Position numbers and translations under genes: made by a program. The notes under the pieces were generated by a model. It had not been told where the DNA came from and did not search any database. It saw only the letters and a program-made list of their open reading frames with translations. Shown here in pieces: positions 7,410 to 19,339 of a stretch of DNA of 64,000 nucleotides; position 1 is the stretch's first letter; every line of letters starts with the position of its first letter. Where the stretch lies: contig JAOSJX010000003.1 of NCBI GenBank assembly GCA_027493875.1, positions 109,669-173,668 on the forward strand, read 5' to 3'. The DNA is from Deltaproteobacteria bacterium. GTDB taxonomy: Bacteria; Lernaellota; Lernaellaia; JACKCT01.

Positions 7410-9007
7410 ATGAAAAAAACCGCTTTGGCCACCGTGATCCTGATGCTCGCCTTTTCCTTCGCGTGGGCCGCCGACCCGGGGGATTGGACCTACGGGTCGG
7501 GCAATCCCAGCCTCATTTCCTTCGCCATGCTCGACGTTGCCTCGCTCGGAGCCGCAGACCTTTGTCGGCGTCGGCATCTATCAGGGCGCGACGATCGATC
7601 TGGCGTGGAAATCGACGAACGGCGGACTGAATCTTTATAAAATATTGACGGCGGCCGACGTCGGCGGCTTTTCTCTGCTCACCACGGTTGATTTTTTCGA
7701 CGAAAACCACGGCGTCATCGGCGGCATCGACTTCTTCGCCGGCCTTAAAGCGGGCCTGTGGGTCACGGACGGCGCCGGCGAACCGGGCACCTGGGGTGTG
7801 GTGGACCACGGGTTCCAACTCGGGCTCGGCTCGTCCGTCGATTTCGTCGACGCGGCCACCGGAAACGTTCGGCGTCGCGCTCGGCTACCCCAACTTCATC
7901 CTCGCCACGCACGACGCCGGCGCGACATGGGACATGCTGAACAGCCCGGTATCCGGCGACGACGCCTCGCTCAACGCCGCGAGCTTTATCGACGAGAACA
8001 TCGGTTTCCTCGCGACGGGCTACGAACCGACCGATAAGTCGGCGCCCGCGACGCCCGAGGAAATCCGCCACCGCACGTTGATGCGCATTTCCCCGCTTTA
8101 TCGCTTCGTTCATGACGGCGGCATGAAATCGGCGAAGGCCGTTCGCAAGGAAGGCATCTACAAGACGACGGACGGCGGGCAAACGTGGGTCGAGCTGGTC
8201 GCCGACATGGTCTGGCTCCCCTACCGCCTGTCGATGGCGAACGAGCAGTACGGCGCCGTGCTCACCAACGAGGCGAGCGGCCATTCCAACTACGGCATCC
8301 GCTATACCGACGACGGCGGCGCGACCTGGAACGCGGGAACCGTTCCCGATTCCGTGCCGTGGGTGCCGGCCGCGAATTATAATCTCGGCGACATCTGGAT
8401 GGTGGACGCCGACCTCGGTTACGCCAGCGCGTTCTACGGCATCGGCGGCCTCCCCATGGGCGGCGCGTTTCTTGTGACGACCGACGGCGGCAACACATGG
8501 GATTGGGACGCGTCCGGCTCGACCGGTTCCGGGTACATGGGGTTGGACGGTGAAAAGAAAGCGCACGGCGCCGCGGGCGGCGTCGGCCTGTCGAACGCGA
8601 CGTGGCAGGGCGGCGCCAACTCCGGCCCCACGGCGGACGCCGGGGAGGACGGTACGGGCGTCGTGGGAGAGCCTTTCGTCCTCGACGGCACCGGCAGCGC
8701 CGATCCCGAGGGCGACACGCTGATGCACAAATGGACGCTGTTGTCCGGCCCGGATCTCGAATTGGTCACCCCCTTCGGTGAAACGCTCGATGTCGTTCCG
8801 CAAACGGCGGGGACGTATGAGTTCGAGTTGCTGGTTTCCGACTCCGAATTCACGGATACCGATACCGTCACCTTCACGATTGACGACGAGCCGGTCACCG
8901 ACGACGATGACGACGACGCGGCGGACGACGATGATGACGACGGCGATGACGACGGAGGAGACGACGACAGCGACGACGACGAGGCGTCCGGCGGTTGCGG
9001 CTGCTAA
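7410..9007 (+). CDS. Secreted BNR/Ycf48-like repeat protein with Asp-rich linker and C-terminal Cys-Gly-Cys (two frameshifts)
   Basis: About 530 residues. Signal peptide MKKTALATVILMLAFSFAWA follows AAGGAG. Propeller-type repeats of the photosystem-stability/sortilin style recur (TTDGGQTWVELV, YTDDGGATWNAG, VTTDGGNTWDWD, ATHDAGATWDML). A PKD/REJ-like domain follows (GPTADAGEDGTG, LDGTGSADPEGDTLMHKWTL). Then comes an almost pure Asp stretch and the last residues EASGGCGC. Indels near 7545 and 7870 break the frame. No membrane anchor follows the Cys motif. A second protein (ending at 9822) shares the acidic linker and -CGC end, suggesting a common surface-attachment or processing signal. Confidence 0.7.
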
Positions 9008-9040
9008 CGCCCAAGGTCAAATATCTTGAAGAAACGTTTC

Positions 9041-9070
9041 ACGCGCCGCTCTCGGGCGGCGCGTTCTTTT
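9041..9070 (+). terminator. Intrinsic terminator after the secreted repeat protein
   Basis: ACGCGCCGC at 9041-9049 pairs perfectly with GCGGCGCGT at 9056-9064 around a six-base loop, followed by TCTTTT. Confidence 0.8.
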
Positions 9071-9074
9071 CCCC

Positions 9075-9102
9075 AACCCCTACCTACCATCTACGACCTA
9101 CC
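9075..9102. repeat. Heptanucleotide repeat tract (ACCTACC-like)
   Basis: Four 7-base units: AACCCCT, ACCTACC, ATCTACG, ACCTACC. It lies directly after the terminator, in the gap before the gene at 9157. Confidence 0.6.
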
Positions 9103-9156
9103 GTTTTCCCTCATCGTGACGCCCGCGCCCATTCAAGATAAGATGCGCCCCGATTG

Positions 9157-9700
9157 ATGCCGGATTTCGTCTACAACGTGCTGTTCGGATTCTCCGTCGT
9201 ATTTTTTTCTGGCGACGCTGACGGTATTGGTTTTTCGCTTTGTTGCGCCGTCCGGGGCGCGGCCCGTGGCACGGATCGTGCGGCACGCGCGCGACGACCT
9301 CGGGACCACAGGCCCCTCGCCCATGGTCGAGGAGTTATTCCGCGAGTTGATGGAACTCGGGCTTTTCAAGCTCGAGCCGGAAGAAGCCATCGTCGCGGGG
9401 TGCGGACGTAAAGGCGAAATGGAAGAAGTTTTGCTGGTCACCGACCGCCGCGTCTTTTACCTGACGCGCCGCGCCGGCGCCATGATTTACGCGGTCCAGG
9501 AATTCGAAATCGGCTCGCTGCGTCCCGTGCCGTCGTCCGCGGGTATGCTCGGCGCGAAAATCATTCTCGCGGACGGCCGCAAAACCGCCGTCATGGATTC
9601 GCCCGGCGGCGACGGCTATCTCGACGACGCGCACGGCGTCATCCGCGAACTCAACAAACGCATCCTTCAGGTCCAACAATCGTCCTGGGAAGCCGAGTAG
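9157..9700 (+). CDS. Membrane-anchored protein with a PH-like C-terminal domain (frameshifted)
   Basis: MPDFVYNVLFGFSVVFF leads into LATLTVLVFRFVAPSG, one N-terminal membrane segment split by a T7 run at 9202-9208; with six Ts the frame is continuous. The soluble part (VEELFRELMELGLFKLEPEE, EEVLLVTDRRVFYLTRR, VQEFEIGSLRPV, GAKIILADGRKTAVM) has the strand pattern of bacterial PH-like domains. About 180 residues, function unknown. After its stop, 9701-9750 holds another short run of heptads (CCGGTCT, CCGGTCA, TTCGGTT). Confidence 0.55.
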
Positions 9701-9821
9701 CCGGTCTCCGGTCATTCGGTTCTCTCGGTCCCGCTTTATCCGGTCAACCCGACAACCGATGAATCGGACGACCATGTCTTCGGCATCGCCCGTTATCGCG
9801 CGCGATCGCCCGCCAGCCCTT

Positions 9822-11287
9822 TCAGCATCCGCAGCACGAGGAACCGTCGTCATCGTCTTTTTTGTCCTCGTCGGGGTGGTAACAAGGATCGTCAAAATTT
9901 TCGTATTTTATGTTGTCGCATGACGAATTCGGAACATAAGAAATAGATTCGATGATGTCGCCCGTGCTTTTGTCAAGGGTGATCAATTGGTAATTCCTTG
10001 ATTCATACTCATCAATCACTGCGAGCAATTCTTTTCGGACAGATCGCTCAAATACGTCAATGTAATAGTAGAAGGAACTCCCCTCGATTCCTTCGCCGGG
10101 AAACCAGGTCGTCCAAAGCTCCTCCCCGTCGGACGAAAATGCGGACACGCCGCCGCGGCCGGTTAACGAATCGCCCGCGGCGACGAGAATCATCCGGCCT
10201 CCTTCGGCACTCTTCATTTTTTCAATCCTGGCGCCGTCGGTTCCCGACGGTTCATAAGGAAAGGACCATTCGATACCGCCGTCGTCAAAGTGATGTTTTG
10301 ACAAAAAATGTCGTCTCGCGTCTTCTCGCCGGTCCTCCCAATAATACCCCGCAACGACAACACCGCCCGAAACGACGGCTATTTCCGTACCGCGGCTTTG
10401 GTCGTACAGGCCGAAGACCTCGTCGGGCGCGTACTCGTACTCCCATAGGGTCGTCCCGCCCATGGAGATTCGACGCGCGGATGCCCGATAGGTTGTCTCC
10501 AATGTTTCTTCCGAATAATTGCCGTTCGTCCCGATGACGAGAGGCTCACCCGACTCGGAAAATTCAATTGTTTCGACGTCCAAATCGTCCTGGACAACCC
10601 ATGCGGGTGATCCGTAATAATCGTACCGCATTATATAATATCCATTAAAATATCCCCAAACGTAAATTGAATTATCCGGCCCGACCGCCATCCCATCAGG
10701 TTCTTCAAGATATTGATATCCGCCGTCGCCGTAATAGACCGTTCCTTTTCCGGCTAACGCGTTCGAGAATTTGGTCGTGGCGACGCGGCATCGACCGTTC
10801 TCTTCGGCGGCATCGGAACACGACGACCCGGTGATATAAATGTTGCCATGGCTATCCTGCACCATATCCCGCGCGTAATCCGGTCCGCTCCGATCATAGT
10901 TGGCCATCCCGACGAGTTCTCCATACGGATCGATCTTGACGACGGTGTAGGCCTCGCCCGCATATTTGTTCGCTGGATTCGTCGTACCCGCAAAAAAAGA
11001 TTTCCCGCTTCGTCGATCTCCATACCCACCGAAAAATCCACGTTATCCAACACGTCCTCGCGCCCCGGCAACCGATCGTAGAAAACCTCCCAGATCGGCG
11101 AGCCGTTTTGTAAAAGTTTCGCAACGAAAAAATCAGTATGCGGTAAAGTGTTGTTCTCGGGTGTACAACGGATTGATCCGAAAAGGACGACGGAGCCCGA
11201 ACAATCGATAGAGACGCCGTCTTTTGCAAACGCATCGCTCGCCTCAAACGCGAGAAATATTCCAATGAGGTTAACAAATGCGAACAA
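9822..11287 (-). CDS. Secreted SBBP/propeller-type protein ending in Asp-rich linker and Cys-Gly-Cys (frameshifted)
   Basis: A hydrophobic N-terminus (LLFAFVNLIGIFLAFEASDA) is followed by repeats typical of SBBP beta-propellers: VGMEIDEAGNLFFAGTTNP, DMVQDSHGNIYITGSS, MAVGPDNSIYVWG, LITLDKSTGDI. The frame breaks at an A7 run (10992-10998). The protein ends DEDKKDDDDGSSCCGC. No ATG is in frame near the signal peptide; the TTG at 11287 is my best guess and an upstream indel is possible. AT-richer than the flanks. Last gene of the 14.6 to 9.8 kb unit. Confidence 0.6.
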
Positions 11288-11345
11288 AAGATCTTTTAGG
11301 CCGATCGTGGATTCACATGTGGAAAAAGGCCGCGCCCCCGGATGA

Positions 11346-13594
11346 CTATGGCTTAGGCTTCGGCTTGCCGTCGGCATCGTAAATGTTTCTCTTAGCATTG
11401 AGTGTCTTCCCGAAGGTTACCGCAAATCCGTCCTGTTCGACGTCAGCAAACGCGTAATCAACGCCGTCGCGCCAAACCACCAATGTATTAGGATAATCTT
11501 TTTCCTTACCGTCTTCCTCCACGGGCACATCTTGCCCAAGGTGAAGCCATTTCTCTGCATCGTCCCTATCGTCTGCCCTCACGATCGTCGTATTCGAAAT
11601 GGATACCTTTTGGCTTTGGTTGGCGCCGATATTTCGGAACCTGTTTAACTTTGCCTTCGGATTGAACGCCCCGACGCGACGGTCTTTACCGGGATCCTTT
11701 TCGTTAAACGGATCTTCCTCGGTCGGCGGTTGCGTCCAGTAGAGAAAAATTGTTGCGTGTCCCATTTCCCTGGTCGAGACAAAAAAACCCGGCCAGACGT
11801 ACGCCGGGATTTCCTCCCAAGCGAAATTCCGGCCGCAAATATAACGGTTTTTCCTCATAAAAAGTTCGACCCACGTGCTGATGCCGACTTCCTTTTGCGG
11901 AGGAATAGGAAATAAAAAATCGCCCACAAACGCCGTTCGACGAAAAAACCAAAGTCCTCCTTCCGAACACCAATTGTGCGGACCGTATTCCCAATTGCCA
12001 TCGCCGTCTTTTTCCCACACGCTCCCGTATTTCGCGCTCCAGGCTTGTGCCAGATCCGATACGGCCAGGATCACCGCGGGATTCGTCAGCGCGACGATCG
12101 GCAGCGAATCCGGGTCGATCGGATTGGCGCTTTGCGCGGCGGCTTGATTATCGCCGGCAAGGCGGGGCGCTCCAATCACCTGACGCTCGGAATGAGAAAC
12201 GTTCGAATCAGTCGCCGCGGCAAACAAGGGCGCACCGCCGGAACCACCGCTGTGAGGCATTCCCCGCGGTGCGCCGGCGTCGCCGACAAATGGCCGGAGC
12301 AGTTTCCATCGCCATTCAAAATGAACGGACTGAGATCGAGCGGTTGATTTGGGTTAAGTGGACGACCTCGGCTTCTCATGTCTTCTTCTGGTTCTATCGC
12401 AAATTTTTCGCCAACAACCTCGGATTTCCCGCCACCCCCAACGTCGGTGTCGAATTCAGCCGTAAATCTAAAATACTTGCTCAGAATAACCGTGTTGTTG
12501 AGCGTCATGCGCACGTTATTGAGAACGAAATTCGGATAAGGATCGCTACTCCATTGGCGAACTTCGATCGATATGTTGTCAAAGACGTTTGAATAAAATC
12601 CCAAGCGAGGGTACTCGACGTTGGAGAAGTGCAGCTTTTCGTACAAATTTTCCCACATCTCGTAATTCCATACGAGCACGAATCCGAAAATTTGATCGCC
12701 GACCTCAATAATCTGCTCCAGACCATCGGTATCCCACCCCTGGCGGCGTAGGTCGTCGATGACGGATTTTATGGCCCGATCTTTATGGAATCCCGTATGG
12801 TAGTACGTGGCAAGCGGGTATTTATATCCCATCGAAACGTTTGGTTCGTCGCCCGGGAGGACAACGCGTAGCGCGCGAGTCAGCGTGTTGCGACCGAACG
12901 TTAAGACGCCTCCGGGGTGTGGGGTTCGAGCCCTTCCATCAATTTCCAAAAAGAATTGCCGACGAAACCGAAATACCAAGGCGGGTGAACGACAAGATCT
13001 TCCGCGGTATTTGCCGCCAACTCGCCTATTGTCGGAAAAGAAGTTCCAAGAAGAAATCTCTGCGACTTAGAGGAAGGAGGCTCCAGAGATAACCGGCTGG
13101 AACTAGGGGTATTGCCAGATTGGCGGCCTTGTCGGTACCGGGAAACCTTGCTTCTTATTTCGTCCAAATATGATCGAGCGAGATCATCATCCCGCACGAT
13201 TGCGGTTGCGAAGCATCGAAACGCCTGCGTATCGTTCATCGGAACCGCGACAGGATCCGACGGTCCGGTGATCGAAGGAACGTTTAAGATGATCGTCCCG
13301 CGCGCGGCGGTCGCCGGCGCATTCTGCAATGGTCGATTGAAAAGTATCTGCGGTCGCCGTAACGAATGCTGGACGCTTGCTACGAATCGTTCTTCCTTTT
13401 CGGACGCGCTTAGAGAGAAAAAATCGGCGATGGCATTCCGCCTCATTATTAACCGCGAGCGTCCTCGCAAGGAGATTTCGATTGAGGTAAACCGGCGTCG
13501 GCGTGTCGTCAAGATCCCTGATATTGACGGGACGCGGTTTGTCGTCGAGGTCCTTCAGATAGACCGGACGCGGTTTGTCGTCGGGAATAACCAC
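11346..13594 (-). CDS. Large protein of unknown function with N-terminal DDKPRPV repeats (several frameshifts)
   Basis: About 750 residues in at least three segments joined near 13470, 12905 and 12255. The N-terminus has three 12-residue repeats (DDKPRPVYLKDL, DDKPRPVNIRDL, DDTPTPVYLN). The remainder (IADFFSLSASEKEERFVAS, VVHPPWYFGFVGNSFWKLM, IFGFVLVWNYEMWENLYEKL, GLWFFRRTAFVGDFLF, AFADVEQDGFAVTFGK) matches nothing I recognise; it ends in Lys-Pro repeats. GTG at 13594 has no good ribosome site. It lies in the same reading frame as the upstream beta-helix gene, separated by one TAG and four codons, so the two may really be one polypeptide. Markedly AT-richer than the window average. Confidence 0.5.
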
Positions 13595-13606
13595 GCTTGC
13601 ATCCAG

Positions 13607-14620
13607 CTATTTCACCGTCGAGGAGCCGCCGCTGACGATCACCTGCTTATCCGCCGCGATCGTGTCCTTGCCGTCCAGCAGGTCCTTGTCCGCGAAGGAG
13701 AGGTTTTCGATGCCCGTGGCCACGGAGCCCGACTCCACCGCCAACCCGTAGTACTGGTCCGACTTGTACGCCGTTTCGTTCAGGATCTTCACGTGCGCGA
13801 TGTCCGTGTCGTCGTCGACGAAAATCGCGTCCCGGATATCCATCGTGCTGTTCATGCGGATGAGGATACCATAGTACTTCAGGATCGGCGTCGCCGTCTT
13901 GATCGTCGTCACGTATTTCGTGGGATCATCCTCCCACGCCTCGAAGCTCACCAGCGCGTTCTGCCAGCCCAGAACACCGATCCGCAGGTTGTCTTCGATA
14001 TAGTTCTCGCCGATCACCTTCAGATTGGCGAACTCGATCCCCGCCGCCCCGATCCGGCAGTCGTGCGCATACACGTTGTAAAGCTCCAGCGTCGAGTATT
14101 TCGCCGCCAGGAAGCCGACGACCCCTTCCTCCGCGGCGCAGTAGTGCATGCGGACCTCGCTGTACTCCGTCACCTCCGCCGCCGCGCGGCCCGTGCTCGC
14201 GTTCGTGCTCATAAAGGCGATCCCGTAGAACTCCACGTTCTTGCACTTCTCGATATCGAAGGGCGGGACGGTGACCGGCTTATCCGCCTTCGGGTTCCAG
14301 TCCCCGGCGCCGTCCGATGCGTTGTAGGGGTCGGCGTCGCCGGACGCGTAGTTGGTGGTGTTGAAGACTTCGGTCTTGAAGGTCAGCGATCCGCCCGGAC
14401 CGAAGACCAGGTTGGACAGATCGACCTTGCCCGAAGTCTCCGTATAGGTCTGCGGCGCGGCGAGCGTGCCCTTGAGCCAGACGGTGATCGCTTCCGCGAT
14501 CGTCCCGAGGGCGACGATTAATTCAATAACCTTCGAGATGTGCTGGACCGCGTTCCCCCACGACTCGCCGTCGTTTGCGTCGCTCCCGCTTAGTGCGTCA
14601 ACGTAATAGTTCGCCGCCAT
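13607..14620 (-). CDS. Right-handed beta-helix protein (DUF1565-like N-terminus)
   Basis: 337 residues, intact. It starts MAANYYVDALSGSDANDGES, the YYV-x-GxDxxDG signature at the head of DUF1565/pectate-lyase-like beta-helices. Repeating strands follow (CKNVEFYGIAFMS, YSTLELYNVYAHDCRIG, EFANLKVIGENYIEDNLRIG). No signal peptide is visible, which is odd for this fold and could mean tail-fibre-like or otherwise exported use. GGGAGG precedes the ATG. The stop TAG at 13609-13607 is followed in frame by the DDKPRPV-repeat protein. Substrate or partner unknown. Confidence 0.7.
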   Translation of the reverse strand: MAANYYVDALSGSDANDGESWGNAVQHISKVIELIVALGTIAEAITVWLKGTLAAPQTYTETSGKVDLSNLVFGPGGSLTFKTEVFNTTNYASGDADPYNASDGAGDWNPKADKPVTVPPFDIEKCKNVEFYGIAFMSTNASTGRAAAEVTEYSEVRMHYCAAEEGVVGFLAAKYSTLELYNVYAHDCRIGAAGIEFANLKVIGENYIEDNLRIGVLGWQNALVSFEAWEDDPTKYVTTIKTATPILKYYGILIRMNSTMDIRDAIFVDDDTDIAHVKILNETAYKSDQYYGLAVESGSVATGIENLSFADKDLLDGKDTIAADKQVIVSGGSSTVK

Positions 14621-14705
14621 GGTCGCCTCCCTTTCCCTTTTTGAAAGCTGATAATACTTTCAATTGTTCTGTTACTTCGCTTCCCCTTCCCGGCCCGTCC
14701 ACAAC

Positions 14706-14741
14706 GGGAGAGGCAACAGGAGAGGCAACGGGAGAGGCAAC
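14706..14741. repeat. Three tandem 12-bp repeats upstream of the beta-helix gene
   Basis: GGGAGAGGCAAC, AGGAGAGGCAAC and GGGAGAGGCAAC stand head to tail, 86-121 bases upstream of the gene start at 14620. They could be regulator sites or replication slippage products. Confidence 0.7.
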
Positions 14742-14812
14742 GGTATCACAACGCGCGGACGATTACAAGAGAAATCTGGAAGGCATTTAGATAACAAATA
14801 ACGCTAAATTCC

Positions 14813-14824
14813 GACACCGGTGTC
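14813..14824. promoter_or_regulatory. Perfect 12-bp palindrome
   Basis: GACACCGGTGTC is a perfect palindrome in the gap between the beta-helix gene and NtrX. Possible operator for the beta-helix unit; no T tract follows, so it is not a terminator. Confidence 0.35.
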
Positions 14825-14861
14825 AGGTTTGAAATCTCCCTGAGATCCCGCGTGCTTGCCC

Positions 14862-14887
14862 TTCGATATACGATATTCGATATACGA
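14862..14887. repeat. 12-bp direct repeat immediately after the NtrX stop
   Basis: TTCGATATACGA occurs twice, separated by TA, a few bases beyond the NtrX stop codon. This AT-rich island in GC-rich DNA could bind a regulator. Function not known. Confidence 0.5.
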
Positions 14888-14891
14888 ATCA

Positions 14892-16274
<1,383 letters not shown>

Positions 16275-16289
16275 CCGCGCTCAGGCTCC

Positions 16290-18628
16290 TCAGCTCACGC
16301 CCTGGGCCGCGGCGCGCGCCGGATGGTCCGCCGTCTCGTCCAGCGGAAAGGTCAAAACGACGCGCGTGCCGCGCGGGCGGTTCTCGAACAGTTCGATCCG
16401 GCCGCCGTGATCGGTCATGATCTGATGCACGATGGCCAGCCCCAGGCCCGTGCCCATCTTCTTGGTCGAAAAATACGGTTCGTACAAGCGCTGGCGGTAC
16501 CCTTCCGGCAGCCCGACGCCGTCATCGGCGATTTCGATCCGCGCGCAACGCGTTTCCGGGTCGAGAACCGTGCGGATCGCCACGGTGCCTCCGCCGGTCA
16601 TCGCGTCCACCGCGTTGTCGATGAGGTTGATGAAAACGCGCTTGACCTGGCTCCGGTCGAGGCTGAGCAGGGGCAAATCCGACGCGGGTTGGAACGCGAA
16701 CTCGATCGCCGGATGCGCCTCCGAGTAGAGCACCAGCGTTTCGGCGATGATGTCGTTGATCTGATTCGGCCGCGCGCGCACTTCCGCCATGCGCGCGAAA
16801 TCCGAAAACTCCTGCACCATTTTCTTCATTTCCGAAACCTGGCGGATGATCGTCGCCGTGGACTCAAAAAAGGTCTGATCGTCTTCGTCGGTGAACCGGT
16901 TGCCGTAGCGTTTCCGCAGACGCTGCGCCGCCAACTGAATCGGCGTGAGCGGATTTTTCACCTCGTGCGCGATGCGCTGGGCGATCTCGCGCCACGCGGA
17001 AATGCGTTTGGCTTTGATGACCTCGGTGAGATCGTCGATGACCATCACCGCCGTCACCGCGTCGCGGCTCTTTTGCTCGGACGGAAGCACCGTCAGGCGC
17101 GCCAGCAACGTCCGGGCTTCCCCGCCGATACGCACCTCCACTTCGCGCTCGAAAAAACTCCGATCGGCGCCGCGCATGTGCCCCATGAACTCGTCGATCT
17201 GCGCCGCGGGCAGAAGCGGCGCGAAGGCTTCGCGGTACGGCGTGCCGAGGATATCTTCGCCGAGCCCGAGAATTTCCCGCGCGCGGCGGTTGATCGTCGA
17301 GATATGCCCCTGCGCGTTGAAGCTGAGCACGCCGGCGGTGATGTTCGAGAGCACCGTTTCCATATAGCGGCGCCGCTGTTCGAGTTCGAGATTCGACGCC
17401 TTCAAATCCCGGGCGGACCGCTCGACCTGCTCGCGCGACGCCTTCAGGTCGTCGATCATCCGGTTGAACGATTGGATCAACCGTCCGAGTTCGTCGACCG
17501 CGTGAAAGTCGATGCGCGCGTCGAGATCGCCCGCGGCGACTTTTTTCGGTGGCGAACGCCAGCTTCTGAATGGGCACGGCGATGCCGCGCGCCAGCAGGA
17601 AGCCGAACCACGTTGCGGCGAAAAAGATGAACGCCGAGATCAGCGCGAATATGAGGATATAGCTCGAGCGCACCGGGTCCTTCAGCAAACTGAGCTGCCG
17701 GTAGTCCTCATACGTCTTTCGGATCGCCGCCATTTTCTGAAGCAGGCTTTTTGGGCACGAAGTAGCTGACGACCACGACCCCCGCGATATCGCCGCCGGT
17801 CCAGATCGGCGCGACGCCGCGCACCGCCTCGCCTTTGCCGTAGGGGAAGATCTCCGAGCTCTCGCGTCCGTTGAACCCCTGGGCCAGAAAGTCCTTCGCC
17901 GAATCGCCGTAGAGTTCCTTGGCGATTTTCGACTGGCTGGAATAATACGGCGTCATCCGGCCGGCGAGAAAAATCTCCACCGCGTCCAGATGATATTCGG
18001 CCCGCTTCGCATCGAGAAACGGCGCGAGCACCTCGCTGTCGAAAAGCGGTCCCGGCCCGGCCGGGGCCGCGCCGTCGTCCGCGCCGCTTTTCGGGACCGG
18101 CGGCGCGCGGCGGACGTGATCGCCTTTGCCGACGAAGAGCGCGAGCTCCTTGGCGAAAAAGAGCGATGATTCCTCGTACGTCGAGTAGTACGTTTTTGCG
18201 ACTTCCAGCGACTCGTTGAGGCTCGCTTCGATCTGCCCGGAAAACCAGTTGTCGATCGAGCGGGTCACGAACGTGCCGGCCGCGTAGAACATGATCACCG
18301 TCGGGATGAGCGCGAACCCGGAAAACGCGACGATCAGGCGCGTGCGCAGCCGCGAGCCGAGAATCTTCTGCCGCCGCTCGAACAGCAGCTTGGCGAGATT
18401 GCGCAGAATCAGAAAGAGCAGAACGCAAATCAGGATGACGTTGAGATTGATCAGCCCGAAGAAGAGAAGGTTGTTGGCGTAAGGATAGGCGCCCGGCCAT
18501 GACAGCGCGTAGCGTTCGAGGATGAACAGCCCGGTGATCACGATCGCGATGACGATCGTCAGGATGATCTCGCGGCGAAGGCGCCGGCGCGCGGCCTCCT
18601 CGTCGGTCAATCCCGCTTGCGGGCTCAC
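16290..18628 (-). CDS. ntrY: NtrY-family membrane sensor histidine kinase (two frameshifts)
   Basis: About 780 residues, usual for NtrY. Three N-terminal membrane segments (IILTIVIAIVITGLFILE, NLNVILICVLLFLIL, LIVAFSGFALIPTVIMFYA) precede a large periplasmic sensor region, a further segment (ILIFALISAFIFFAATWFGF), HAMP (about 17.55 kb) and a PAS domain (NITAGVLSFNAQG). The kinase core has the H-box RIAHEVKNPLTPI, N-box NLIDNAVDAM and G-boxes ADDGVGLP and GTGLGLAIV. Indels near 17740 and 17550. GTG start at 18628 overlaps the upstream stop (GTGA), so it is cotranslated with the DUF4390 gene. Confidence 0.9.
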
Positions 18629-19275
18629 GGCGCGGCTCCTTCCGCGGGCGCCGGGGACGGCGCCGGCGTCTGCCGCGCCGAAGCGGGCTTCAACTCAATA
18701 CGGGTCCAGCTCGTTTCAAAATCCCAGATCGTTGTAAAGAAAAACAAAAAGTCGAGCCCGAACGGAAAGGGAATATCGATCTTTTCCATCTGCGCCTTGA
18801 CTTTGATGTAATACGCGTCCTCGCGCGAAAACGCCGACAGCACGGACACGGGCATCTCATTGAAGGCGGTCATGAGGCTTTTCGCCTCGTTAAAATTCTT
18901 GACGGTGATCGTCTCGCCCTTCTCTCCGAGGAGCACGGTAAACGTGTCGCGGATGTTGTCGTAATGCACCGTGCGCCGGACCTGGAATTCGAAAACGTTT
19001 TCGTCGATCCAGCCCGGGACATACCGGAAGACGCGGAAAAAATAGGTAAACGACGTCGGAATCCCCGATCGAATCGCCTCTTCCATATCCGGCGTAAACG
19101 CGCCCTCCACGCGGAAGCTCACCAAATACGCCTGACCGCTCTGCCAGCCGCGGCCCTCCACGACGCGCGCGTTGCCTTTGGCGAACGCGACCGCGGGAAG
19201 GCTCAGCGCTACGAAGGCCAACAGCAAGGCCGTCACGCGCCGAAAAAACACCGGAATTTCGAGTGATTTCGTCAT
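18625..19275 (-). CDS. DUF4390 secreted protein
   Basis: 216 residues with a signal peptide (FRRVTALLLAFVALSLPAVA). The body has the DUF4390 pattern: SFRVEGAFTPDMEEAIRSG, then IPTSFTYFFRVFR and FEFQVRRTVHYDNI, and IPFPFGLDFLFFFTTIWDFE near the end. Genes of this family commonly sit next to NtrYX, as here, with a 4-base overlap to NtrY. A short Pro/Ala-rich tail follows. It may provide the periplasmic or inner-membrane signal to the kinase; not established. Confidence 0.8.
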   Translation of the reverse strand: MTKSLEIPVFFRRVTALLLAFVALSLPAVAFAKGNARVVEGRGWQSGQAYLVSFRVEGAFTPDMEEAIRSGIPTSFTYFFRVFRYVPGWIDENVFEFQVRRTVHYDNIRDTFTVLLGEKGETITVKNFNEAKSLMTAFNEMPVSVLSAFSREDAYYIKVKAQMEKIDIPFPFGLDFLFFFTTIWDFETSWTRIELKPASARQTPAPSPAPAEGAAP

Positions 19276-19339
19276 ATCCGTATTTCTTGAAAATAAACCC
19301 GCGGGATTATAGCAGACCCGCACCCCGGCCGGGAACGCG

